64,000 bases of DNA from Golubevia sp. BC0850 (lineage: Eukaryota > Basidiomycota > Exobasidiomycetes > Golubeviales > Golubeviaceae). The notes beneath the pieces were generated by a model. The model did not search any database. It saw nothing but the letters and a program-made list of their open reading frames with translations, and was not told where the DNA came from. Of the stretch, positions 46,185 to 58,922 are shown piece by piece (position 1 is the first letter of the stretch; the number at the start of each line of letters is the position of its first letter). The translations under genes and the position numbers were made by a program. The DNA lies in NCBI GenBank assembly GCA_012976225.1, contig JAAVVG010000001.1, positions 1,488,001 through 1,552,000 of the forward strand. Reading direction: 5' to 3'.

Positions 46185-47744
46185 TCACTTCTCCTTTCTC
46201 CTAGCACTCCATTTCCTCAACCCCCATCTGCCACCGACGTACCCCAAAAGTATCAACGCAAAGACTCCCACGATCCCAGCCCCTACTTTGCCACTTTCGT
46301 CATTTGCTCTTCTCCAAGCCAACCACCATTTCCCTTCCAATCCTCCGTTGCCATTTTCTTCTTGCTTATCAGCAGCTCTTGAACATCTTGAACATTCATC
46401 TCCTATCAAACCTAGTAGAACTATCGACCCAATTGCAAAAGCCAGCAAAATGGAGAGTAATGTCAAGAGTAAGGAAAGGGATGAGAAAGTTGAGGTCGAG
46501 ATCAAAAGTTTCGGTCCTTGATTTTCTAGTTGATTGACTTGATCTTCTGAAGTTAGAGTGACGTCCTTCTCCTTCTCCTCATCGTTAATTTTCAAATCTT
46601 TTTTTCCTTCCAAATTTCCAACTTGATCCTTCTCTTTCTTCTCAAACCAATCCCACCAATTCTCAAGTTCCCCATCTCTTTTTTGAGCATATCCATAAAT
46701 CATCATGACGCTATCTAAACTATCCACAAGACTCATTCCAGCAGTGAAAAGCAAAGCTAAAAGAATGACTTGAGGAGCACTTTGATTCGAACTTTCAACC
46801 ATTTCTTCAGTTGAACTGGTACGTGTAGCAACTGTTGCTATAGAGAGCAAAGTGATACTTGAAGCAGTATCGAAACCGAAACCAAATAAAACTCCAATCG
46901 GATATAAATGCCAAGGCCGATTGACCAATTTCAAAAGTGGGAGAGCTATTCTTGTCAAGATTCCAGAGAATCGATGAGAGTTGGTTTGATCTTCTGAGGC
47001 TTGGGAATCGGGTTTGAAATTTGAAAGATCCTTCTTCCTTGAGTCAATATTGAATTCTTCTTTCTTCTCCCTTTGGATTCTTCTATAACTTTTGACCAAA
47101 ATAAAAGAGTTTATCAAAGCTACTAAAATCAAGAAAGATCCAGAAATTGCAGCTCCAATGACTCCCCCAACTCCTGAGACTCCATCTAGATTGGAAGCTA
47201 CTGCCGTGGAAATTGCTACAGCCATTGTTACACAAACCACAATCGCTATTCGAGGGGAAGTGAAAATGGCGAAATCAGCTAGAAAGAAACGTTCGATGGA
47301 AAGCGTTGTACTACCAGCCACTTACTACTATGACCTAAACTAAAGAACAATCCGACAGTAACAGGTTTTCTCATTTTAGGACGACTCTCTGAAGAATCAG
47401 ATCTTGGAATAGAAGCAATCCTTCTTGTTGCATTGTCGATTGCCCTGCGATGAGAAAACGAAAAAAATCAGAGATAATAGATTTGTTCGAATCTAGGCTG
47501 TTAAAGGGTTGAAAAGGGTGGCTTACGAGATATGATCTGCATCTAATCCATGTCTGAGTCCAAGTGTCCAGGCTATTAGAGCGAGAGAGAGAAGTTTTCC
47601 TGATTGAGAATGTTGCTTGAAGACGATTGCAGAGATGATCCAAAGAAGAGCGTTTGCTAAGAGCTCGAGGGAGATTAAGATCATCGATCGGAAGAACAGA
47701 GTTGGTGTTCGTTGAAAGATCGAGGGCGATCGAAAAAGTGCCAT
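46185..47744 (-). CDS. nickel/cobalt transporter (NiCoT family)
   Basis: NiCoT proteins are eight-span metal importers. The start at 47744 (MALFRSPSIFQRTP) leads into helix 1, and helix 2 carries the signature RHGLDADHI (HX4DH-type). The next exon contains RKPVTVGLFFSLGHS. A 47-nt intron then joins to DFAIFTSPRIAIVVCV; without it the frame would break. Further family motifs are LFGFGFDTASSITLL and FTAGMSLVDSLDSVMMIYGYA. A long charged cytosolic loop lies between helices 4 and 5 and another after helix 6, and the tail is basic. Nickel is needed for urease, which fungi use for urea breakdown. The start lies 108 bp from the divergent PolX gene. Confidence 0.88.
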
Positions 47745-47852
47745 TGTGTCAATGAGTGGTAAGCTGCGATGGAAGAAGAAAAGGAGAGATGATAAGAAAA
47801 ACAGAAGTTCTTCTCGAAGAAGCAACACTCTCTCTCAACGCAGCCAATCAAG
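47745..47852. promoter_or_regulatory. bidirectional promoter, NiCoT / PolX-like
   Basis: A 108-bp interval between divergent start codons. It is A- and G-rich on the plus strand. No specific site is claimed. Confidence 0.45.
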
Positions 47853-49769
47853 ATGAAAGCAATAACCAACTTGATCAAGTTGAATCGGCGATTCTCAAGT
47901 TTATCAACTTCCTCATCATCATCTTCTCGCTCCTCTGACTCAACTTCACCCTCATGGATAAATAAATACCTTTCTTCCAATCAGAATTTCAATTCTCATC
48001 TTACGCTTCCACTTTATCGATGCTTTGATTCCATTCGAAACAATTCACCCAAACATCAAATTTCGAATACAGAAGATTTAAGTGGTGAAGATGTGATCTC
48101 ATTCAAATTGAGAGCCATTGCGCTGGGAATCAAATCTTTGGCTCAACATCCAAACAAGATCACAAGGTTGGATCAACTGATTGAATTGCAAGGGATTGGA
48201 AAAGGTATCAGAAACAGATGTAATATGATTTTGATGGGAAAAGATCCTGTGAGTACTCAAATCACAACAGTTCATGTAGTCAAAGGGGAAAGAGAGAAGA
48301 GAACAGAAGGGGGAAATGAACATCTTCTAAACCCTAGTCCCTATCCCATTCTATCTCGCCTGGAACCACCTCTAGTTAGATTACATATCTACTTCCCAAA
48401 GAAAAATATCCAAACTCCAACCTCGAAGATCTACCTCAAACCCACTTTCATCAAGCTTCAACCGATTCCCCTCTTCAATCTCCAACTTGCCATCTCCTGC
48501 TCATCTCCACTCCTCTCCAGATCCAAATCTTCTAAAACATCTCCAACTAGTCAAAGGAATAGGACTTGCAAAAGCAAAGACTTTAATCAAAGCAGGTTGT
48601 AGATCTTTGGAAGACCTTAGGGATGAGAAATTCGTAAATCTTCTCACTGAGAGGCAGAAGCAAGGGTTAGAAGATCTTTTGGGTTTTGATCAGAGGAGAA
48701 AGGAATCTCAAACTCAAGAGATTTCAACTAAGATTGAGAATCCTTTACCAGATATTGCTGAACCTATAACTGTCACTGTCAAAATTCAAGACCCCCCAAA
48801 TCTTAAAACTCAAGATTCGAAATCGGAAGAATATCAACTTTATAGCTCGGTTCTCCAATCTCTGAAAACTTCAATCTCTGAAATCGATTCATGTCTGAAT
48901 CTTCATGTAGTTGGGGCTTTTCGCAGAGGTAGGATACCTTCTTGTTTAGAACTCTTGATAGAAGATCCTAAACATCAAGAGATTGTAGCTCCAATTAGAG
49001 AAGGAGAAGAAATTGATGCCATCTCAATCGCAATGGGTCAAGAGAATCAAGGAGAAATCGAATCGGATGACGATGGGATTAATGATAAAAGAGAGGATTT
49101 GATGGAAATCGATGGGTTGAAATCTGTTTTGGAGAAGATTGAGAAGTTGGATGGAAGGTTTGATGGCAAGGGTAGGAAATGGATTGGAAATTTTAAGAGT
49201 CAGGATGAAAAAATGGTTCCTGTTTCTATTCGGTGAGTTGGGTCTTGAGAAATCGTGTTCAGAGGTCATCAGGAACACTGCGAGACAGACTTCGGGAGAA
49301 TCTTCTGAGTTCTCAAATCCATCTCCCTTTCTCTTCTTAAGATTATGCTCCCCCGCAACTCTTGGATCATCCCTTCTATTCCACACGGGAGACGTTCATT
49401 ACGTCAGATTCCTGAGAACTCTAGCTTCAGAAGCCTTCGGAAGTCACTTTGATTCTCAAGGACTTTGGCGAAAGTCAAGTGATGGGAATAGCGTTAATGG
49501 TTGGGAAAGGATAGGAGGAAAGGAGGGTCATCCGAATACTCATAGTGAGGTGGAGATTTTGGATGCGTTGGGGTGAGTAGATGAACAAAAGGGTTGGCTG
49601 GCTTGAGAAGACAAGTGACGCTGGAGAAGGGTTCTCCGATTTGGCTTTGGGACGCTGATCTTTGCTCTTCTTCTCTCCTTTGTATCCCGTTTTCGATAGA
49701 ATGCTTTATTTAGATCCCCAGGAAAGGATTGTTAAAGCTCCAAAAGTAAAGAGGAATTTGGATCTTTGA
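47853..49769 (+). CDS. DNA polymerase X-family protein, catalytic residues replaced
   Basis: The N-terminus (MKAITNLIKLNRRFSSLSTS) looks like a mitochondrial targeting sequence. The lyase-like 8-kDa part reads LRAIALGIKSLAQHP and LIELQGIGKGIRN, and the fingers part LKHLQLVKGIGLAKAKTLIK with AGCRSLEDLRDEKF (helix-hairpin-helix). The palm has GAFRRGRIPSCLELLIEDP, where active pol beta-type enzymes have GSFRRG...GDIDILI, so the two metal-binding Asp appear as Cys and Glu. The third Asp (RIDIRLI) is replaced too (RLCSPATLGSSLLFHTG). The thumb has FLRTLASEAFGSHF and EVEILDALGMLYLDPQERI, and the stop is at 49767-49769. About four exons. It keeps DNA-binding helices but probably not polymerisation; a scaffold or lyase role is a guess. 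Confidence 0.8.
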
Positions 49770-50248
49770 AAGGACTTGTTGTCGTAGATACCTTCACAGC
49801 CAATTTCCAACCCATCGATGAGGCTGTTCATCCAGCTCACAGGTCACTTGACCCACTTTTCCTTTTCTCTTTATGCTTTGTTAGTTCGTCGACGTTCATC
49901 GTGCATCTACCGCCTAATCTTCTCTGAGACATCTGCGGGACATCTGCGGTGTCTCTGAGCTTTCCCGGAGGCCTTTGATTCTTCTCTCCCTTCGTCAGTT
50001 TCGTCTTCACTTTCAGCGCCGCCGCTTTGGGAAACACGCGGTCAATTACATCACTGCCAAAAGACCACGCTTTTCACACAACACCGCATTTGGCGTCTTA
50101 GGGCTTCTCAATAGAAGGTGGTGGCGGCGGCCCACGAGGTCGCTTATAGAGAGGACAACTTATAAACAGAGGTTCTTCTTCCTCCTCCTCCTCCTCCAAC
50201 TCTCATTTCCAGACTTCAACCTTTCTAACCTTGAGAACATCAGCAACC
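49770..50248. other. promoter region of the four-span protein gene
   Basis: A 479-bp spacer. A short direct repeat (ACATCTGCGG twice) is at about 49929-49948. A poly-pyrimidine tract precedes the start codon near 50175-50200. Confidence 0.4.
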
Positions 50249-51334
50249 ATGAAAGCCGGCTCAATCGCTTTGACATTCACCTCCTTTCTAACAACTCTTC
50301 TAGCAGTTGTCTCTCTCATCATTCTCTTCGTCCCCTTCCCTACTCGAACTCTTAACTTAGACTCTCAAGATGATTCTCCCTCAAATACGTACTCTGTTTT
50401 CGGGTACACCTTCACAAGACGAGATGAATCTCCAACTGCCACCTTCAATCAAATTGCCACCGAACTCACCACCCCTCTAGCAACCGATGTTCACCTCAAC
50501 TATAGGCCAACTTCAATTATCAGTAAAGCTCCTGTTGGATCACAACCTACTCAACTTCCTAGAAATTTAGAAGAAAGGGCTTTCACTGGATTCTCAGGAG
50601 ATCACTTCACATTTTCTCACGGTTCTGGATCCAGCTCCCCCTTTAATTCTGGCTCTTCATTTGGCTCTAACTCTGTCACTGTAGCTCAAGCAAGACCAGC
50701 TGGAGTCGCTGCGATCCTTCTCTTGGTCTCTTACATACTGCTCATAATCGAGGTAAGTCAAGAAAGTCGACCTGGAAATAATGTCTTGCCTCTGACTCTT
50801 CCACGCCTTCTCCCTTCTGCACCTCACAGCCTCTAGCCCTGGGAATTTACTTTATCGTGAAGAGCAAAAAAGTTGGGGCCTCTACTAACGGAAGAGTGGT
50901 CGTCGCAGGAGCGATATTCCATTTTGCGTTCCTGATCTTGTTAGCCATCCTTTTATTGTGAGTCCTACCGACTTTTGAAAAGCCCCAGATCAGGATCTGC
51001 AGTCATCTCAAACGTCTGCACTTTGGAATCCCAACTGACACTTCGGCTTTTCTAATCCCTCAGGATTCCCTTGGCTTTCTTGTTACAAGCTGTCGATCTC
51101 TTCAATCGAGCTGGAAACTACCTGAGCTCGACTTTCATCGGGCGCACTCTAGGAAACTCACAATCGTTCGCTCACCTTGCTGGACCTGTGGTTGCAACCC
51201 TCGTTCTAGGATGGCTTCTCCTGGTCTCGGTTATCGCTCTCGCAGTGCTCGTTTTTCTTCATCGCGAAAGAAACAACAGGGTGGATATGGAAACGATCAG
51301 AAGCAAGGAAGAAATGCAGGAGAGGAATACGTAG
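50249..51334 (+). CDS. four-span membrane protein, SUR7/PalI-like topology, 300 aa
   Basis: Exons 50249-50752, 50830-50957 and 51064-51334 join in frame. A first hydrophobic helix (about residues 6-28, IALTFTSFLTTLLAVVSLII) is followed by a Ser/Thr-rich extracytosolic loop of about 125 residues without cysteines. Three more helices follow: ILLLVSYILLIIEP, GAIFHFAFLILLAILLLIPL and VVATLVLGWLLLVSVIALAV. The short tail is charged (RERNNRVDMETIRSKEEM). This topology is that of fungal SUR7/PalI eisosome or pH-sensing proteins, but the GLW...C motif typical of that family was not seen, so the assignment is only by topology. Confidence 0.65.
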
Positions 51335-51478
51335 AAAGATTGTCCATTATTAGAAGTATGTAGAAAGAGAGGAAGAAAGGGGCGCCTTTTCTGTTTGTCG
51401 AGATTCAATTTATTTATTTACTTATTGTATATACACTTCGACTCATTCAATACCGAATTTGAAAATTGACTTTCCGTC

Positions 51479-52986
51479 TTACAACAGACATACAGCTCCT
51501 AGTAAAGTAAGACCAGCAAGCAAGACAGGGGAGCGAGATGTTGAAGAGAAGGTCGAAAGAGCTGATGAACTGTCTGAAGAAGCGCCAGAAGATCCTGAGG
51601 ATCCTGTAGTAGCATTTCCGATTGGTTTGGCAGTGTATTGAATTCCATTCATCTGCAAATCCGTTGTAATGGAGAGATTGAGGGAAGAAAGGTCAGGATT
51701 TGGAAAGAGATGCTTGTCACTTCCACCAGTCCTACTCACGGCAGCAGCAGCTTGGAAGACGCTTCCATAATCATAGAAATCGACCATGACGAAGGTTGGG
51801 TTTGGACATCCACTCTGAATACTCTCGGCACCGTTCGTCGTGTCAAGTTGAGACACATCGGGAGTGAGAAAGCTGATTCCAAGAAGGGAGGTCTGAATGT
51901 CCAGGAAGTGGTTGGAGAGGAACATGAGATTTCCTGGATCCAATCCGGCTCCGATCCTATCGACTGAACAGCTGAATGGGACACTAATTTGGTCGTAAGG
52001 ATTCTCCCAAATGTAAGAGAACTCTGGTAGCAGATAAGTATAGGTTGAATCCGCTTCCGTGTTGGTGATGAAGGTGATCACGTTCTTACCTCCATCGATG
52101 ATTGAACCCAAAGTTGGCCAGTTGTAGCGACTGGTTTGAGAGGCATCGGCAGGAGAGAAAGATTTGGCATCGAGACCAGTGGAGGTGTAAGCTTGAGCGA
52201 ATTGAGAAGGCTCTAATCCGTCCGAGTTGACGATTAGGATCGTCAAGACCTCATTGGGATTATCGTCGACCCAAGATTTAACCTGAGGATAGGAAAGAGA
52301 TGGTCAGTTAGGAGGGGAAGCTTCGCCTTGGCAATCCATTCAACCATCATCTTTTCCCTCGAATTTCCATTCAAATCTCCGCCCGAAGCTCTGTTTCAGC
52401 TTTACTCACCTGACCTAGATAGTATTCCAGACTTCCACCTTGGAACAGAGAACAACTGGTATGACAAAGATCGATACCAGCTCCACTGACACTTGAATTG
52501 CTGGACTTGTGAGCTTGAACCTGCAACAACCTGACTCCATCATTCAATTGAGTGGTGATAGATTGCTCCTGATTTGCCGCCGAATCTTGAGAGCGTCACG
52601 AGAAAAAGGTGGGAAGGGGGTCAGCTTGAGGAAGTGGAAGGGAGGGCTTTTCGAATAAGTTCTCTTGCTTTCGGTTCATCCTAGCTCTGTTCTCGAAGCC
52701 AGTTTCTTGATACTACCTCTTTCATCTCTTCACCTAAGATCCATTGCTTGCTTCCGGCTGAAGAACTCAACTCACTTGAAGTGGGAGCAATTCCATAGGA
52801 GTTGTGAGTCCCAATATAAGTTACGTTTGAGTAGAGTCTCTCGCATAAGGAAGAGTCACCATTGCACACAGTAGCTCTGGACTGGAGTTGATTAGAGGAG
52901 TGTGCGGTAGGATGAGTTGAAGCCAAAAGGAAAATTGAGAAAATGGCGAGGAGTTTGAAGAGGAAGGAGATTGACGCCTGCATCAT
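51479..52986 (-). CDS. secreted GPI-anchored PLC-like phosphodiesterase
   Basis: The signal peptide (SISFLFKLLAIFSIFLLAS) precedes RATVCNGDSSLCERLYSN. The phosphodiesterase TIM-barrel motifs are YIGTHNSYGI (first catalytic His) and, in the next exon, QLNDGVRLLQVQAHK and GIDLCHTSCSLFQGG (second His). The 51479-52246 exon carries WVDDNPNEVLTILIVNSDG, FITNTEADSTYTYLLPEFSY and FVMVDFYDYGSVFQAAAAV. The C-terminus is Ser-rich and ends with a hydrophobic tail (PVLLAGLTLLGAVCLL), a GPI-anchor signal. Three exons. The substrate is unknown; phosphatidylinositol-specific PLC is the nearest family, but the calcium-binding region of eukaryotic PLC is absent. Confidence 0.85.
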
Positions 52987-53849
52987 GTTGTAGTTTTGGA
53001 TTGGGAGAATGCTTTGAGACGATTTGATCTGGTAGAGTAGAACGAAGTCAGTGAAACCTGCACTAATAGAAAGGAAGAAGGATGATCAAGGTAGGATGAG
53101 GGAAAGCACAAAGAGAAGGAGTTTCCTCCCCCCAAAGGCGAGGCTGTGCAACCCACGGACGGTGGCAATTAAAAACATCTTTCTGTCGTTTGAACATGTT
53201 TAAATGAAAAGCGAGATGCTGAACATAAAAAGCCTTTAAAATCGTGAGAACTTAGGTTTCAGGGGAGGGAGCGAGGGAAAACCAGGCGTGGTTGAGCCAA
53301 ACTCTACACCCCCTTTCTCTTCTTTTGTCCTCAGATCCTCGGTTTTAGAGGGTGTTCTGAGTTGAAAAGTTCCAGACTCCTCGTCGAAAAGTTTCGATCC
53401 TGAGGAACAGTCCGGCCACTGAGGCTCAGTACTGAGCCGAGTTTGGGGCACATTTACTGCGGGTCTATATACTTAAAGACGAAGGCACAAAGGCAGCAAG
53501 GGAAAGAAAGGAGTCAAGCTAGTTTTTCTCGTGTTCTTGATATACAATTTGTCAAATCTAGCCTCTTTCAATTTCTCTTGGAAGTTAGAAAGAGCCTTGT
53601 TTGATTATTTAAGATGTAGGAAGGTGAGTCAAGGGAGAAGAAGTTGGGGCTAGGAAGAGCAAAAAAAGACTGGACAGCTACGGTCGATGGAGTTGAAGAT
53701 CAAGCTGCAGAACAAAGGGGCCGATGAGATCAGTATGACAAGGAAAAGAATCAGTGAGCACTCAGGTAAAAGAACTTCAAAGGCTGTGAGGATCTTCAAG
53801 AATAAAGGTACTTTAAGATGTTGGCCAAATAGCAACTCAAACTCGCCGT
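52987..53849. other. intergenic region, nothing recognised
   Basis: Between the PLC-like gene start and the alcohol dehydrogenase stop. Frames at 53236-53451 and 53687-53956 are unsupported. Confidence 0.4.
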
Positions 53850-55610
53850 TCATTGGTCGACGTCAAGAACGATTCTTCCAGTTACCTTGCCACTCTTCAT
53901 CTCCTCATAGATCTGACCTAAGTCCGAGAGCCCTTGGATTTTGTAGTGAGTCTTGACTTTCCCACGAGCAGCGATCTCGAGAGCTTCGAAGGCGTCTCTC
54001 CTTGATCCAACATAAGATCCCACTATTCTCAACGAGCGAGTGACGGTAAATAGAACGTTGGCCTTGATGACACCTTCGGGAGGAAGACCAACAGCGACCA
54101 GAACTCCATGCGATCTCAAGCTTTGAGAGTTGATGAGAGAGAGAGAGAGAGAGAGAGCGGGTCGTCAGGGAAAAACAAGTCAGCGTGGTGATCCCCGAAA
54201 GTCCAAACTGACTAGTCCAGAGCTTGTTCATAAGCAGCTCCTCCAGCGGCAGCTACAACAGCAGCATGAGGTCCACCTCCATCAGTAGCTTCTTTGACGT
54301 CCTCGGTGAGGTTCTGTGGAGGGGGAGTCGAGCTTCAGAAAGTAACTCCCATGCCGATCTTTGCCACATAGGATCATGATCTCAGACTCACTTTGGTGGT
54401 CATGAAGTCGACAAACGCCTCAGCTCCCAATTTGGTGGAGAGGGCTTTCTTCTCGTCGCCAGTGTCGATGCCGAGCACTCTGAAACCCATGGCCACCGCG
54501 TATTGAACAGCCAAATGACCTAGACCTCCTCCGGATCCTGGAATAGCGACCCAGTCTCCTGGTCGGAGATCTCCTACGTGTTGAGCTTCTTTAAGAGCTT
54601 TGTAGACAGTAACTCCAGCACTAAAGGAGAGGGAAAAGAAGAGGGCCAATTTTCAGAGTCAAGTTTAGAAACCAATTTCAACAGTCAGTTTTAAGAGTCG
54701 GATTCTAAGGGACAAAGAGAAACAGAAGAAAGAAATCTAAGTACCTCACCAGAGAATCGGTGCAGAGTCAGCGAGAGGCAAGGCATCAGGGATCTTTGTA
54801 AGACCTCTTGCCTGAGAAACTGCATACTGTTGGAAAGTCCCATCCATTGAATATCCGGAAGCTTTTGCCTTACCACATTGTGGTTCGTAGCCTTTGCTAC
54901 AGCTTTCGCATTGAAGGCAGGTATCCTGAGAGACCACCAAAAGAAAACTTCAGTCGAGGTTCGGTGGCGACGTGCAAGGGAGCGCAACTCACAGCAATGA
55001 ATTTGATTCCGACACGATCTCCTTTTTTCAAGTATTCGTCGCTTCCTGGACCTAAAGCTACGACTACTCCAGCTCTGCAAAATCGAAGGAGAGAGTAGAG
55101 CACAAAGCAAGCCGTGAGTCCGAGGTCGTTCATTCTTTGTTTTCTGATCGAATCACTCACCCCTCATGACCACCGATAAGAGGCAATGCTTTTGGAAACC
55201 CCCAATGTCCTCTGAGTGTCACCGAGACACGTTCGTGGAGAAGAGAACAACGCGGTTCAGAGACTTCTTCACAAGGGTCGGATCTGGGCTTGCTGCTCTC
55301 GATCTTCTTGACTTTCCTTTCGGAACTCAAGACTACTCACAGCCAGATATGGAGATCGGAATGACAAACACCTGAATAGATGACTCGGACCAAAGCCTCG
55401 CCCGGCTTCAAGTCCTTTTCCTGAGTGACTTGAGCCTCTTGAACAGAGACAGGTCCGCTTGCTTCGCTGAAGGTGGCGACTTTTTTTTCCAGAGGAAATT
55501 GTCAGTCAGTGATGAGATATAAAAGCAGCGTTCTAGGAGAAATGCAGTTTGCACTCACCTCGCTGGATTTTGGGAACGGAAAGGGACGTTTCCCTTTGGT
55601 CTGAAGACAT
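53850..55610 (-). CDS. zinc-dependent alcohol dehydrogenase
   Basis: A medium-chain Zn-ADH of the yeast Adh1 type, interconverting ethanol and acetaldehyde with NAD. The start [17 protein letters not shown] is followed by [10 protein letters not shown] (catalytic zinc Cys and HS), [17 protein letters not shown] (zinc His-Glu), [20 protein letters not shown] and GIKFIA. The structural-zinc cluster is [15 protein letters not shown] (four Cys). The coenzyme site is [17 protein letters not shown], followed by GIDTGDEK, and [16 protein letters not shown]. The C-terminal exon reads [38 protein letters not shown] and [12 protein letters not shown], with the stop at 53850. About eight short exons. 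A GA repeat lies in the last intron (54130-54155). All zinc ligands appear intact. Confidence 0.92.
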
Positions 55611-56977
55611 TTTGATAGATTTGGTGGGTTGGGAATGGAGAAGAGAAAGTTAGAGAGATTGCGAGGAGATTGTGGAGATGGGAATACCTCCTTTTAAACC
55701 TCTTCGAGCTGAGACGATCACCAGACAGAGAGAGACAAGGAGAATGCTTCTCCGGAACTCTCGAGTGCGACTCTGAGTTTCCTCCGAGGAATGCCCAAAG
55801 CTCGAGACCGGATTTAAGAAGCTATTCGGTCCTCTACTTCCCACTTCCCTCCTTACTAGGAGAAGGAACTGTCGTGTGCGCGAGAGGAAGCGACTTGTGC
55901 GAGAATGCCGATGCTCTGCATTTGCCATTTAGGAAACAGATCCGACTTCGATACTTCGAGAATCGTGACGAGAATGGAAATGAGAAGGTGAAGTGAGACT
56001 CAGAAGGCGTCTCCAGCTATGCCCATCTCAATGCTGGAAAGGAAGAGAGAAACCGAGCTGTAATTGGAGGGGAGCTGAGTTCTACTTGCCACTCTCGCCA
56101 CTGCCCCGAGCTCGCCCCATTTGACATTGGACTGGTTCATCTGAACCCCCCTATATGAAGAGGTTGTGGTTCTGACTCTCCCATCTCCAAAGCAGAGGGA
56201 GAAGATGATAGACGCTGGCGGAATATTGAGCTAAATAAGACATTCTGCGTCGTCAGGGCTGCACGCTGGAGACAAGCTCTCCTCGCTTGTTTCGATTTGA
56301 AAATTCCCGGATACAGATTAGAATGTGAGAACAGATTCAGGTAAGCCATAGAGGAGATGGTGAGGACTTTTGCGGCTACGTCAAGGACTGAGCGACTCGA
56401 GAAGACCAAATCGAAGAATATATCAACGTTTCAACTCTCGATCTCAAAGTCATGGTCTAGATGGGCTCTAAATAGAGCCATCCTTGACTCACCAATAGAT
56501 GTGTACTTGTACACTGTTTCTTGCCCAAGGCCACTTCACAGCGGTCGATTTGACATTAGTATTGAAGGATCGGTTCTCGATAGAGGGCTGTTATTTTTCC
56601 AGGTCTGATTATGGAATGATTATCCATAATCAATACTTTCATTTGTTCGAGAGATCTTCGAGAGAAGAGAAGAACGTACATGGACGAGCGAAGATTCCAT
56701 CGAACGACGGCACACTTTTGGAGAAAGAAGGAACGTTCTTTGCGTTCAACTCTGCGACTTGCTTCCCCTAGATACATACCTCTTTTCTTCGCGCCTGAGT
56801 CAATTGATTCGATTTGAAAATCGAAAATGATCCCCTGTAGAAGAAGGTTGGAAGACGCGTTGACGAAGACGAAAATAGCGCTAACACTTGGCGCGTGTTG
56901 GAAGACTCTCTCATCTTTGGAACTTTAACGTTCCCCCTATCTTTTCTACCACCATTTCCTTTCTGACTCTCCAAAAG
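55611..56977. other. intergenic region, nothing recognised
   Basis: A 1.37-kb spacer between two divergent genes. Frames on both strands are short and not protein-like. It presumably includes the ADH promoter and the glycosidase promoter. Confidence 0.4.
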
Positions 56978-58922
56978 ATGTCTTCAACACCACCATCTAC
57001 ACCTCGTAGATCCAGGTTAAGATCATATCACCCTTCATCTCCTTTCAACTCACCACGTTCTTTGAAATCAAAACCTTCGATCACGACTCTCTCGAACTCA
57101 GTCTCAAACCAACCTTCTATCAACTTCAAGCCCTATTTGGCAACTCTTTTCCTTTTCCTAGCTTTCTTTGGACCTCTATCCCAAGCCTTCTCAATTCAAA
57201 GATATTTCGCTGCCGATAATGTTGGTAGAGATTTGTTTGAGCTCAAGGGTCTCCTAAATTCAACTCAGGATCTTCATACAAAGTCAAAAGGAAAGGACTC
57301 TTCCTCTTCTGGTTCTGGCTCTAAAGGACATCGTTTAGCAGCTTCTGCATCTTTGAATGAAACTTTCGTTAGGATTGCTAAATCAGCAGCTTTGGACTCT
57401 CCAAGGTGAGTGTTTCTTTTCGTCCGCTTTCCATGGAGTCACCCTCTGATCTCTCTCCTTCCTTTTCTTAAATCCCCTTGTTTTCTTCCTCGAAGAGCCT
57501 CTTGGGAGCAGGGAACCTTGGCTCAAGGTTTACTTGAACTCGAAGCCGCCAGTTGGACCGGGTTTGCAAACGATCAGTACAGCGAAGATGCTCCCTTCGA
57601 CATTCTGAGATTTGGTGCTAGAGCTGTTGCAAATCAAGATTCGGTCGGAAGACTGGTTAGTATAAGAGTTTGCACACGATCTGGCAATCCGACTCTCTCT
57701 AAGTCCTTCCCTTTCTTCCTCGCAGTCTGCCCGCATCAGCGGAGACGAATCTACAACTCAAGGAGCCTCACTCGATTCCGCTTCTTCAGGTCCAGTCGTC
57801 CTACTAGCGGCGAAAGCCAACGACTCATTGGCTGTCGTAGGCGGTCCTTCAGCCCCAGGTGGAAGCTTCGGAATGCTAATGAGAGGAGCTAAGAGACAGT
57901 ACAACTACGTCACTCAAACTGCTCCTAGAGCCTCAAATGGATTTATCAGTCAAAGAGCTGTTGGATTACAAGCCTGGGCTGACAGTGCTTATATGGGGCG
58001 TGAGTAACAGGGTAGGAATGGGAGGGCAGTGAAAGGGGCTTTCTCGTTCGACCTCCTCTTGAACCGAAACCAATCAAGTATTGACACTTTTCTTCCATGA
58101 ACAGCCCCATTCCTAGCTGCCTACGGAGAACTAACGAAAACTCAATCAATCCTTCAAGAAGGTTACAATCAAATGAAACTTCTCAGAGGTTACATGAGGA
58201 AATCGTCTAAACTTTGGGGGCACATTTGGTCGATTGATAACAACAATTGGCAAGCTGAAGGAAGTTGGAATACAGGGCAAGGTTGGGCTTTGTATGGTAT
58301 GATGTGAGTGATATCAGTCAGCTGTTTTCTCGAAAGGAAAGTCACTGACCTTTTCTCTGTCTCACAACACAGTCGAGTCCTACTTTCAATTCATCAATCT
58401 CCATTTTCAAACAACATGATCCCACAAAAGAATGATCTGGTCAATTGGGCAAATGAATTACTAGACGCTTTAATTCCATTCTTCGATGACAATTCTGATT
58501 TGTTTCATAATTACGTTGATCAAAAGAATACTTTCTCGGATGGTAGTGGTAGTATGTTGATTGCTGGTAAGTTTCATTCTCTTGCTTCCACCAATCAGAG
58601 TTCAAGAAAACCTAAAGCCTGACGTCTTCTTCTCACGCTTCATTCTTTCTTGACAGCCTCGATCTACAGACTTTCCTCGATCCTCTCGACCTCTCAAACC
58701 AAAGCATCAACCTACATTCCAATCGCTGAGAAGATTTACTCTAGAACTTCCAACTCTTTGGATCAATTTGGACTTTTCACTAATGGAGTTCAAGTGGTTT
58801 CTGTGCTTGGATTTGATGATCCTGGGTTCGCTTCTGTTGAGGGTTTGAGCTTTGGATTAATGATGCAAGCCAGTAAGAGAGACTATATGGCAACGAACTG
58901 TACCAAGGTTTATTTGAACTAG
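56978..58922 (+). CDS. six-hairpin glycosidase-like protein (GH105/GH88-type), membrane-anchored
   Basis: The N-terminus is basic and Ser-rich, followed by one membrane helix (YLATLFLFLAFFGPLSQAF, about residues 50-68), so the catalytic part faces outside or the lumen (type II). The alpha/alpha six-hairpin fold is shown by SWEQGTLAQGLLELEAASW, FGMLMRGAKRQYNYV, LQAWADSAYMG then PPFLAAYGELT (the PPFLA motif of unsaturated rhamnogalacturonyl hydrolases), WSIDNNNWQAEGSWNTGQGW and ANELLDALIPFFDDNSDLFH. The family releases unsaturated sugars from pectin-like polymers; the real substrate is not known. About six exons; the stop is at 58920-58922. Confidence 0.75.
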
